A DNA stretch of 6,721 nt from JALQTD01 sp036825655 (GTDB lineage Bacteria; Bacteroidota; Bacteroidia; Flavobacteriales_D; Sanyastnellaceae), in NCBI GenBank assembly GCA_036825655.1, contig DAISXU010000115.1, positions 1 to 6,721 of the forward strand, read 5' to 3'. Of the stretch, positions 1 through 5,264 are shown piece after piece. Under the pieces are notes generated by a model that was not told the origin of the DNA, searched no databases, and worked only from the letters and a program-made list of their open reading frames with translations. The position numbers were made by a program, and so were the translations under genes. Numbering within the stretch: position 1 is the stretch's first letter; every line of letters begins with the position of its first letter.

Positions 1-24
1 TTGATTTTGCTGGATTAATTTGAG

Positions 25-34
25 TGCAATTGCA
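25..34. repeat. 10-bp perfect palindrome upstream of the lipoprotein gene
   Basis: TGCAATTGCA reads the same on both strands. It lies about 95 bp upstream of the first start codon, in AT-rich non-coding DNA. The 9-mer TTGATTTTG also occurs twice in this leader, at 1-9 and 81-89. The palindrome could be a regulator half-site pair, but AT-rich leaders contain such sequences by chance and nothing identifies a binding protein. Confidence 0.25.
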
Positions 35-97
35 TGTTTGTCATGTGTGTGAAACGAATTAAACCACAATTTCAGAGCGGTTGATTTTGAAGGGGTT

Positions 98-105
98 TAG
101 ATTCG
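98..105 (+). promoter_or_regulatory. Possible Bacteroidota -7 promoter box (TAGATTCG)
   Basis: TAGATTCG differs at one base from the Bacteroidota -7 consensus TAnnTTTG. It ends 23 nt before the start codon at 129, which would leave a short leader. No good -33 TTTG lies at the usual distance; the nearest is TTTC at 70-73. A similar box at a similar distance precedes fabI. Inferred from consensus match and position only. Confidence 0.3.
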
Positions 106-128
106 CTTCGAACCTTTAATCATTCAAC

Positions 129-1088
129 ATGAACAGTAAATTTTCATGGCTCTTTGGAGTCTTTCTGGCGAGCATCGTGTTCGCCGGATGCAAGTCAAGT
201 CAGTCCGCTGCGCCGACCTTGGCCGGTTGCACGGATCCACTTGCTGGCAATTACAATTCACGAGCGAACAGCGACGATGGATCGTGCACCTATGACAACA
301 TCCAAACGGGTTACTTCTGCACCCAGCAGGATTTGGCCCGGCTAACGTTGGGCATGTCAAAAACGGCTGTCAAGAATGCCTTGGGTGTCTATCCTTGGGA
401 GATTTACGGCGCTGAGGATGGCTGTGAAGTTCATGTTTACCGCGTGAAAAATGCAAAACAGCAGGTGGATGTTCAAAATTGGGAAAGGAACCAGGCTTAT
501 CCGACGAGCAGTTATGTTTTTGAAGATGAGCATCAAGACATGCACCTTTTCTTCAAAGGCAACATGTTGACGAGCATCTTGTCGGAGCGTGCTGCTTCTG
601 GTCTTGTCGAGGACTTAGCATGCATAGCCAATGACATGGCTTCTCTTTGTGGGGTGGACGCGGCTGGCATTTCATATGTCGGGTGCACGAATTCCCTTGC
701 CATGAACTATGCCCCCAATGCCACCACAGACGATGGTTCATGCACTTACCTAGGAGGGTGCACCGATCCAGGAGCGTCCAATTATTCGAGCGATGCCGTG
801 CGCGATGACAACAGTTGTGTCTATGTAGGTTGCAACGACCCAAGGGCTACCAATTATAACCCTCGTGCGATGCACAAGCAATCGGAGTGTGAGTACTGCC
901 CATGCGATACGCAGGAGTATTTCTACATCATGAGTGATGCGCCGGGTTGTTCGGATCCTTGCATCAAAGTGAAGCGCAACAGCGAAACAGCTAAGTCATT
1001 TGAGAACGAATGCACTTGGTGTCAGATGATCGACCAAGCTGGTCCAGCCAGCCTGCAGATTGAGTTGAAAAACGTTGATATGAATTAA
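129..1088 (+). CDS. Lipoprotein with four GCTDP-type repeats, a BamE/SmpA-like core and a Cys-rich tail
   Basis: This is a 319-residue exported lipoprotein of unknown function. The signal peptide ends in a lipobox (VFAG|C21), and the following KSSQS suggests membrane anchoring. Four copies of a roughly 23-residue module, GC(T/N)DPxAxNY...DDGSCxY, lie at residues 33-55, 185-207, 210-232 and 234-256; the last three are nearly back to back and the fourth is the most diverged. Between copies 1 and 2 (about 60-155) is a segment with LTLGMSKTAVKNALG, then VHVYRVK and MHLFFKGNMLTSIL. This order resembles small BamE/SmpA/OmlA-type domains, an inference from pattern. The tail (257-298) has CPC, CSDPC and CTWC clusters, possibly disulfides or a metal site. 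The start is the first ATG after the AT-rich leader; no SD is visible. The next gene begins 4 nt after the stop, so an operon is likely. The module is common in Flavobacteriales surface proteins, but its role is not known to me. Confidence 0.9.
   Translation: MNSKFSWLFGVFLASIVFAGCKSSQSAAPTLAGCTDPLAGNYNSRANSDDGSCTYDNIQTGYFCTQQDLARLTLGMSKTAVKNALGVYPWEIYGAEDGCEVHVYRVKNAKQQVDVQNWERNQAYPTSSYVFEDEHQDMHLFFKGNMLTSILSERAASGLVEDLACIANDMASLCGVDAAGISYVGCTNSLAMNYAPNATTDDGSCTYLGGCTDPGASNYSSDAVRDDNSCVYVGCNDPRATNYNPRAMHKQSECEYCPCDTQEYFYIMSDAPGCSDPCIKVKRNSETAKSFENECTWCQMIDQAGPASLQIELKNVDMN
681..896 (+). repeat. Tandem protein-coding repeat block (GCTDP modules 2-4)
   Basis: Three near-tandem copies of the Cys/Asn-rich module start at 681, 756 and 828, a spacing of 24-25 codons. 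A lone first copy sits at 225-293. Each begins Gly-Cys and has an (A/G)xNY core; copies 2 and 3 end with an acidic DD(G/N)SC(T/V)Y turn, while copy 4 ends QSECEY. The two Cys per module probably form an intramodule disulfide. Divergence at DNA level shows the copies are old and not a recent slippage product. Confidence 0.85.
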
Positions 1089-1092
1089 TGCC

Positions 1093-1779
1093 ATGAAATC
1101 GAATCAAAACATAACATGGGGATTGCTGAAATCCCGAATGGCGACGCTTGCCTTCATGGCTGTGGGATTGAGTTTGTCTAGCGCTGCTCTTCAGGCGCAA
1201 GACAAAATGTCCTTGGATTTGTACACCACAGTGGACCGGTTGTTTGATCTGGAGAAGGGAATGACCCTTGAGACGGTGGTGTCTACCCTGCAATGTGAGC
1301 CGCATGCACTCTTGCAGCATACCGAAGATGGGTACTTGATGCTCGAGTGGAGGTATTTGCACAAAGACCGTTGGATTTCAGCTGAGCAGTCAGAACAGGC
1401 AAACCACAGGATGGATGGCGACGAGTTTTGGGTTGCTCCATCGAGCGTTTACTTGATGTTCAATAACAACCACGAATTCGTGAATTACATCACGGAGGAG
1501 GGCTTGGGCCGCGCCCGCGATGCATACACGTGGCAGGCTACCTCTGCGGCCGTTGGGTCAATCCGCAGCGAATGCAAAGCGTGCGAGGTCTCATTGCCAG
1601 CGTCTTTTGCACCTGAAGCACCCGCAGCCGATGAAGAGGCTGAGGAGCAGCCTGCAGGCCGACTGGGCGGATTGCTTGGTGGTGCCATGGGGGGCGATGA
1701 TGGTGATTCAGATGAAGCACCGACCGGACTAGCCGGTCGCCTCAACGGAATCAGTTCTTCCCTTCGCGGAGGAGAGTGA
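1093..1779 (+). CDS. Secreted protein with BamE/SmpA-like core and acidic Gly-rich C-terminus
   Basis: This 228-residue exported protein is not one I recognise as a named family. Its N-terminal signal peptide has a basic start and hydrophobic run around residues 17-33, with likely cleavage at LQA|Q36. There is no lipobox, so it is probably periplasmic. Residues 50-135 carry FDLEKGMTLETVVSTL, then LMLEWRYL and VYLMFNNNHEFVNYI. This is the same order of elements as in the preceding lipoprotein and resembles a BamE/SmpA-like fold by pattern. A CKAC pair lies at 161-164. The remainder is an acidic Ala/Glu linker (about 170-188) followed by a low-complexity Gly/Leu stretch in which (A)GRL(G/N)G occurs twice. 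The gene starts 4 nt after the upstream stop, which favours the ATG at 1093 over an in-frame ATG at 1138; no SD is seen. It ends about 20 nt before a strong terminator, so it is the last gene of the unit. Confidence 0.87.
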   Translation: MKSNQNITWGLLKSRMATLAFMAVGLSLSSAALQAQDKMSLDLYTTVDRLFDLEKGMTLETVVSTLQCEPHALLQHTEDGYLMLEWRYLHKDRWISAEQSEQANHRMDGDEFWVAPSSVYLMFNNNHEFVNYITEEGLGRARDAYTWQATSAAVGSIRSECKACEVSLPASFAPEAPAADEEAEEQPAGRLGGLLGGAMGGDDGDSDEAPTGLAGRLNGISSSLRGGE

Positions 1780-1798
1780 TTCGCTGATGAATCAGAGG

Positions 1799-1825
1799 AA
1801 AGGGGGGCTTCGGCTCCCCTTTTTT
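1799..1825 (+). terminator. Intrinsic terminator with TTCG tetraloop
   Basis: A G-rich arm ending GGGGGGC pairs across a TTCG loop (1809-1812) with GCTCCCC, including one G-T pair. A/T pairs extend the stem to about 10 bp. A run of six T follows at 1820-1825. It lies 20 nt after the stop of the secreted-protein gene and should end the plus-strand unit. On the minus strand the same stem is followed only by TTTCCTC, so it would act weakly on the convergent GH16 transcript. Confidence 0.9.
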
Positions 1826-1881
1826 GTGCCCTACGAGGGAAGCAGTTGGTGCGTGCAGGGAGGAAGTGCAAGGCGCAGCTT

Positions 1882-1902
1882 GAACGGTATGTCCTTCCGT
1901 TC
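1882..1902 (-). repeat. Inverted repeat just after the GH16 stop codon
   Basis: GAACGG (1882-1887) and CCGTTC (1897-1902) form a perfect 6-bp stem with a 9-nt loop, starting about 8 nt after the GH16 stop on the minus strand. No T-run follows on that strand, so it is not a canonical intrinsic terminator. It may be a 3'-end stabilising hairpin or part of a Rho-dependent end, or it may be chance. Confidence 0.35.
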
Positions 1903-1910
1903 CGCTTGGA

Positions 1911-3431
1911 TTAACCCTCCTGAAACACCCGTATGCAGTCAATCACCATTTCTTGAGGGAAGGTGGTTGTTCCATCAGGATACCCCGGCCAGTTGCCACC
2001 TACAGCGATGTTCAAAATGAAGAAAAATGGTGCGTTAAAAGGGTAGGGCTGGCCGTTCATTTGGCCCGAATTAATCGAGTAAAAGGGCACATTGTCCATC
2101 ATCCAAGTGATTGAATTCGGCTGCCAATCAATGGAGAAGAGGTGGAAGGCATCGCTGAAGGTCTGGCCAGCGGGCAAACTGATGCTCGAACCATCGTATT
2201 GATGCACGGAAAAACTGCTGCCCCAATGTGCAGTGCCGTGGGTGGTTTGAGGCTGATGTCCGACCAATTCCATGATGTCGATTTCCCCGCATGCCGGCCA
2301 TCCAACGGCGTCAATGTTCGCACCCAACATCCAAATAGCGGGCCAAATTCCTTGGCCTTGAGGAAGCTTTGCCCGAACATCAATTCTGCCGTATTGAAAC
2401 TCTTGGAGTCCAGACGTCTTCATTCGAGCTGAAGTGTATCCATCCGATGTTTGGCGTGCTGTGATGGTCAAAAAACCATCAGCTACACTGCTGTTGAGTG
2501 GCGAATTTGTGTAATTCTGCCATTCATTGTTCCCCCAGCCGGAAGCGCCTAAATCGTAAGTCCAGTTGCTCGGGTTGATGGTGCTTCCGTTGAATTCTTC
2601 TTCCCAAACCAATGTCATTCCGGGATAGCTTTCAGGAGCAACACAGACATCGCCGCCCACTTCTTCATTGGGGTCAATGACGCGAGTGAATGTGAGCGTG
2701 AAATACAAAGCCGCAGGATCGCAATTGGCATCGTCGCCTTGCGCATGAAGAATGAGCGTGGTGCTCGTGAGACTTACAATGTCATAGACCAATCCAGCAT
2801 CGGTCACGCCCATGAACGGACAGGCACAACCTCCAGTTCCTGTTCCCAGCTGAAATGCGTCCTCTCCGCTCGTCCCTCCACTAGGCAGGAATGTGTAGGT
2901 TGTGCTGCCACACCCGTAACCTTGCTCTGCGTAATCAGCGAATGAATTGATGATGGAACCGTTGTAATCCGTGGTCAGGGTTCCGTCTTCTTGAAAGGTG
3001 TAAAAGTCATCGTATTGAGCGGCTTGCAGGCCAAAGGCATCGCTCGTAAACCACTCCGTGCTGTAGGCAGTGGGACCTACGCCCACGGCGCCTGCCTCAG
3101 AGGTCAGCCTCCAGGTTCCGAGAAGCAACTCAGGGTATGCGTTGTTACCCCCGCATACGCCCAAGGCATCGAGGTACTCACACGCCACAGAAGGATTCGC
3201 ATCGTAATTGCAAGCATCGGTGTCAATGCACACATCGGACCCATCCCAAACCCCATCCATGTCGCTGTCAAATTGACCGAAAACGCTCAACACCCCGAGC
3301 ACGTCGGATACGCCAATCATGTAATCGGATTCGACATCGGGTTGCCAGCCGCAGTCGTTTTGAGCTTGAATTCCGCTGAAAATGAAGCAGATAATTGCCG
3401 GTAGGAACGCCCGAAGGCACGTGTAATTCAT
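1911..3431 (-). CDS. Secreted GH16 endo-beta-glucanase (laminarinase-like) with TSP3-like segment and lipocalin-like domain
   Basis: This exported family-16 glycoside hydrolase of 506 residues is expected to cut beta-1,3(/1,4)-glucans such as laminarin with retention of configuration. Order: signal peptide (1-24, cut near IQAQ); a segment with IGVSDVLGVLSVFG, common in Flavobacteriales secreted proteins; DSDMDGVWDGSDVC (55-68), a thrombospondin-type-3-like Ca-binding stretch; a degenerate Cys/Asn module (DACNYDA...) ending YLDALGVCGG (87-95); a beta-rich domain opening LLGTWRL (103-109), resembling lipocalin-like domains; and the catalytic domain (about 270-504). The GH16 signature GEIDIMELVG gives nucleophile E383, D385 and acid/base E388. 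GWGNNEW (298-304), GIWPAIWMLG (361-370) and NIAVGGNW (474-481) are typical cleft motifs. The start is the ATG at 3431, directly before a normal signal peptide; a TTG at 3458 would add nine unlikely residues. The protein ends at the GH16 fold, with no C-terminal sorting domain. Substrate specificity is inferred. Confidence 0.93.
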   Translation of the reverse strand: MNYTCLRAFLPAIICFIFSGIQAQNDCGWQPDVESDYMIGVSDVLGVLSVFGQFDSDMDGVWDGSDVCIDTDACNYDANPSVACEYLDALGVCGGNNAYPELLLGTWRLTSEAGAVGVGPTAYSTEWFTSDAFGLQAAQYDDFYTFQEDGTLTTDYNGSIINSFADYAEQGYGCGSTTYTFLPSGGTSGEDAFQLGTGTGGCACPFMGVTDAGLVYDIVSLTSTTLILHAQGDDANCDPAALYFTLTFTRVIDPNEEVGGDVCVAPESYPGMTLVWEEEFNGSTINPSNWTYDLGASGWGNNEWQNYTNSPLNSSVADGFLTITARQTSDGYTSARMKTSGLQEFQYGRIDVRAKLPQGQGIWPAIWMLGANIDAVGWPACGEIDIMELVGHQPQTTHGTAHWGSSFSVHQYDGSSISLPAGQTFSDAFHLFSIDWQPNSITWMMDNVPFYSINSGQMNGQPYPFNAPFFFILNIAVGGNWPGYPDGTTTFPQEMVIDCIRVFQEG

Positions 3432-3522
3432 CCCTACAAGATACTGCAATCCCGCCAAGAACTAACCAGCCCACAAGGTCTCTGCTAAATGCCTCATGGT
3501 GAATTGGGCCTCTTTTCAGGCT

Positions 3523-4008
3523 TCACTCATCCAAAAGAGCATCAAAAATTCCTTCGAGCTCCTCTTCTGTCATTCCTTCGAAGAGGTCTTCGAAATTCAA
3601 ACAAATCAACTCCCAACGTGTGGCTTGATCTTGCAGTGCGAGCATCGCAATCTCATCTGGAGATGTTTCCATGATGTAATCTGGCCAATGCTCAACCCTC
3701 GTTACACCTGGTTCGAGGGTGATCCAATCGCCATCATCTTCCAACTCATCCGGGTTTTCTGCGTAGATGATTTCGGATAAATAAATGGCATCCTCCATCT
3801 TGTTGTAAATGAGGTGTCCTCCAAGGTCAGCAGCCTCCTGCCAAATGCCAGGTTCGCTATCAAGATCCATGGCGCTCCACATCTCCTCAGTCACAGATAC
3901 CTCCGTGCAGGATTCAGGTTCGCAGCCATTGACCACAAGAAGTCTGACTTCGGCATCGCAGCCGAAGAGGGCCAACACAAGGGCGAGTAAGGGAAGGGTG
4001 GTTTTCAC
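3523..4008 (-). CDS. Small acidic lipoprotein of unknown function
   Basis: The chosen form is 161 residues from a GTG start, giving a compact lipoprotein signal, (M)KTTLPLLALVLALFG|C17. The mature part is strongly acidic, especially PDELEDDGD in the middle and the Glu/Asp-rich C-terminal helix ending TEEELEGIFDALLDE. Early mature residues contain NGCEPESC, a likely disulfide pair. I recognise no family. An in-frame TTG at 4036-4038 would add ten residues, and its codon overlaps the stop of a doubtful upstream ORF; the GTG gives the more ordinary signal peptide. No ATG start is available and no SD is visible. The gene lies 91 bp upstream of the GH16 gene on the same strand with no clear terminator between, so co-transcription is possible. 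A role in glucan capture would be speculation. Confidence 0.75.
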   Translation of the reverse strand: MKTTLPLLALVLALFGCDAEVRLLVVNGCEPESCTEVSVTEEMWSAMDLDSEPGIWQEAADLGGHLIYNKMEDAIYLSEIIYAENPDELEDDGDWITLEPGVTRVEHWPDYIMETSPDEIAMLALQDQATRWELICLNFEDLFEGMTEEELEGIFDALLDE

Positions 4009-4034
4009 AGGGTAAATTTTGAAGCAATATAGCC

Positions 4035-4202
4035 TCAAGATAAGAGCAAGGCAAATGCAATGGAAACGGCCCCGGTACCCCCTCGAGCTGTAATGAGTTT
4101 TTTTTCTGCGCTTCTTGGATCAGGAATCCACGTGCATTCGATTTTTTCAGAGCGTCCCTCTTCCAATCCCATGGATCTTTTGAACATGCCAAACCAATCC
4201 AT
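4035..4202 (-). CDS. Doubtful small ORF, 55 codons
   Basis: The ORF opens with ATG (MDWFGMFKRSMGLEEG) and ends in a hydrophobic stretch, GGTGAVSIAFALLLS. It stops 26 nt before the GTG chosen for the downstream lipoprotein, and its TGA overlaps the alternative TTG start of that gene. First codon positions are purine-rich, which weakly favours coding. An A8 run falls inside it. No SD or family resemblance is seen, and the hydrophobic end is short for a membrane span. It may be chance reading of leader DNA. Confidence 0.2.
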   Translation of the reverse strand: MDWFGMFKRSMGLEEGRSEKIECTWIPDPRSAEKKLITARGGTGAVSIAFALLLS

Positions 4203-4224
4203 TGCTGTTATTTCTTGTCCACCA

Positions 4225-4244
4225 AGGTCTGCGACCTGAGGTCG
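4225..4244. repeat. Three alternating half-sites, AGGTC / GACCT / AGGTC
   Basis: AGGTC (4225-4229), GACCT (4233-4237) and AGGTC (4239-4243) lie within 20 bp. The right pair forms the 13-bp palindrome CGACCT-G-AGGTCG (4232-4244), and the left pair is an inverted repeat with a 3-nt spacer. The site lies about 137 bp before fabI and upstream of the minus-strand genes. This arrangement suits a dimeric regulator; no specific one can be named. Confidence 0.4.
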
Positions 4245-4347
4245 TGTTGGGCACGGGGAAAGTGAGTAGTTTCCACGATGCTTCCAAGATCGCAATGGAG
4301 CGAAAGTTGAGTAACGGGCAGGGGGTGAGGGAGTCCCGGATTTGGAC

Positions 4348-4355
4348 TAACTTCG
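4348..4355 (+). promoter_or_regulatory. Possible -7 promoter box of fabI (TAACTTCG)
   Basis: TAACTTCG differs at one base from TAnnTTTG and ends 25 nt before the fabI ATG. A 5-bp inverted repeat, AGTCC-N7-GGACT (4332-4348), abuts it and could be an operator. No convincing -33 TTTG is seen. The spacing almost matches the box before the first gene of the window. Confidence 0.3.
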
Positions 4356-4380
4356 CGGGCTCAACCTGACACATCGGAAT

Positions 4381-5202
4381 ATGGCTAAAGACCTCCTCAA
4401 AGGCAAGAAGGGCATCATTTTCGGAGCCCTCAACGACCAAAGCATTGCTTGGAAAACCGCGCTGCAGGCGCACGCTCAAGGCGCTGAAATCGTGCTGACG
4501 AACGCCCCTGTGGCGATGCGGATGGGGGAAATCCATGACCTTGCCAAGCAGATTGGCGATGCTCCAGTCATCCCGGCGGATGCCACAAGCGTCGAGGATT
4601 TGACGAAGCTGTTCGAAGGCGCCATGGAGCACTTCGGCGGAAAAGTCGACTTCGTCTTGCACAGCATTGGCATGAGCCCGAACGTGAGGAAGGGCAAGCA
4701 TTACACGGACATCAATTACAACTGGTTGCAGACCACGCTGGACGTGAGCGCGATCAGTTTGCACAAAACATTGGCCGTGGCGAAAAACCTCGATGCCATC
4801 AACGAATGGGGCAGTGTTGTGGCGCTGACGTACATCGCGGCGCAGCGGATTTTCCCGGATTACGGAGACATGGCCGACGCGAAGAGCCTGCTCGAGAGCA
4901 TCACCCGCAGCTTCGGGTACCACTACGGCGTGGCAAAGAAGGTCCGCGTGAATACCGTGAGTCAAAGCCCGACCGTCACCACGGCAGGGAGTGGCGTCAA
5001 GGGCTTCAACGAGTTCGTGTCGTACAGCGAATCGATGTCGCCGCTCGGCAATGCGGATGGATTGGCTTGTGCCGATTATTGCATCACGCTGTTCAGTGAT
5101 TTGACCCGGTACGTGACCATGCAAAACCTCTTCCACGATGGCGGATTCTCCAACACGGGCGTGAGCCAGGAGGTGATTGAGAAATTTGCGCCTGAAGCCT
5201 GA
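4381..5202 (+). CDS. fabI: Enoyl-[acyl-carrier-protein] reductase FabI
   Basis: FabI reduces the trans-2-enoyl-ACP double bond with NAD(P)H, the last step of each fatty-acid elongation round in the cytoplasm. The 273-residue length is usual for the family, which belongs to the short-chain dehydrogenase/reductase superfamily. The cofactor motif is GIIFGALNDQSIAW (11-24), the FabI variant of the Rossmann glycine motif. HSIGMSP (94-100) matches the conserved HSIG segment. The catalytic pair is Y161-x6-K168, with the additional FabI Tyr at Y151 (ALTYIAAQR). NTVSQSPT (191-198) replaces the proteobacterial NAISAGP and is typical of Bacteroidota. LFHDGGFSNTG near the end matches the conserved C-terminal DGG segment. 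The start gives the usual LLKGKKGIIFGA opening; no SD is present. Codons are more GC-rich at third positions than in the minus-strand genes to its left, fitting a well-expressed housekeeping gene. thrA follows after about 60 nt on the same strand; a functional link is not obvious. Confidence 0.97.
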   Translation: MAKDLLKGKKGIIFGALNDQSIAWKTALQAHAQGAEIVLTNAPVAMRMGEIHDLAKQIGDAPVIPADATSVEDLTKLFEGAMEHFGGKVDFVLHSIGMSPNVRKGKHYTDINYNWLQTTLDVSAISLHKTLAVAKNLDAINEWGSVVALTYIAAQRIFPDYGDMADAKSLLESITRSFGYHYGVAKKVRVNTVSQSPTVTTAGSGVKGFNEFVSYSESMSPLGNADGLACADYCITLFSDLTRYVTMQNLFHDGGFSNTGVSQEVIEKFAPEA

Positions 5203-5234
5203 TTTTCTAAGCTCAAACCGCAACCCCGGCCCTT

Positions 5235-5264
5235 CACTTCCGTAAGGAGGTAAAACGCGAAGTG
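5235..5264 (+). promoter_or_regulatory. Hairpin displaying a strong SD in its loop, before thrA
   Basis: CACTTCCG (5235-5242) can pair with CGCGAAGTG (5256-5264): eight pairs with one bulged C. The 13-nt loop is TAAGGAGGTAAAA, a near-perfect anti-SD match. The 3' arm includes an in-frame GTG (5262-5264), and the thrA ATG follows at once. Other gene starts in the window have no comparable SD. If it folds, the stem shortens the 14-nt gap between GGAGG and the ATG. Pairing was worked out by eye; function is inferred. Confidence 0.5.

Larger units (their letters stand above)
4009..4380. other. 372-bp intergenic region between divergent genes
   Basis: This gap separates the minus-strand lipoprotein from fabI on the plus strand and should hold promoters for both directions. 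I see a doubtful small minus-strand ORF (4035-4202), inverted AGGTC/GACCT sites (4225-4244), an 8-T run (4098-4105, A8 on the minus strand), a short inverted repeat AGTCC-N7-GGACT (4332-4348) and a promoter-like box before fabI. I found no tRNA, no recognisable riboswitch and no mobile-element ends. Confidence 0.6.

Noticed and set aside
1485..1871. Minus-strand frame of 128 codons antisense to the secreted-protein gene
   Set aside because: It runs through the intrinsic terminator and is Ser/Pro/Ala-rich because it is the complement of a Gly/Ala/Glu-rich coding tail.
3203..3431. Possible type I dockerin at the GH16 N-terminus
   Set aside because: Only one helix-like stretch (IGVSDVLGVLSVFG) and one Ca-binding-like stretch are present. 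A true dockerin needs two matched repeats, so a TSP3-like segment fits better.
3431..3458. TTG start for the GH16 gene that would add nine residues
   Set aside because: The ATG at 3431 begins a normal signal peptide directly; the added residues MAGLQYLVG would only lengthen it and use a rare start.
4075..4088. GGTACC and CTCGAG close together, like a cloning-vector polylinker
   Set aside because: No further vector sequence surrounds them and the flanks do not match polylinker order. Two six-base sites this close can occur by chance.
4098..4105. Run of eight T that could mark a plus-strand terminator
   Set aside because: No stable GC hairpin precedes it and no plus-strand gene ends nearby. 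On the minus strand it is simply an A-run.
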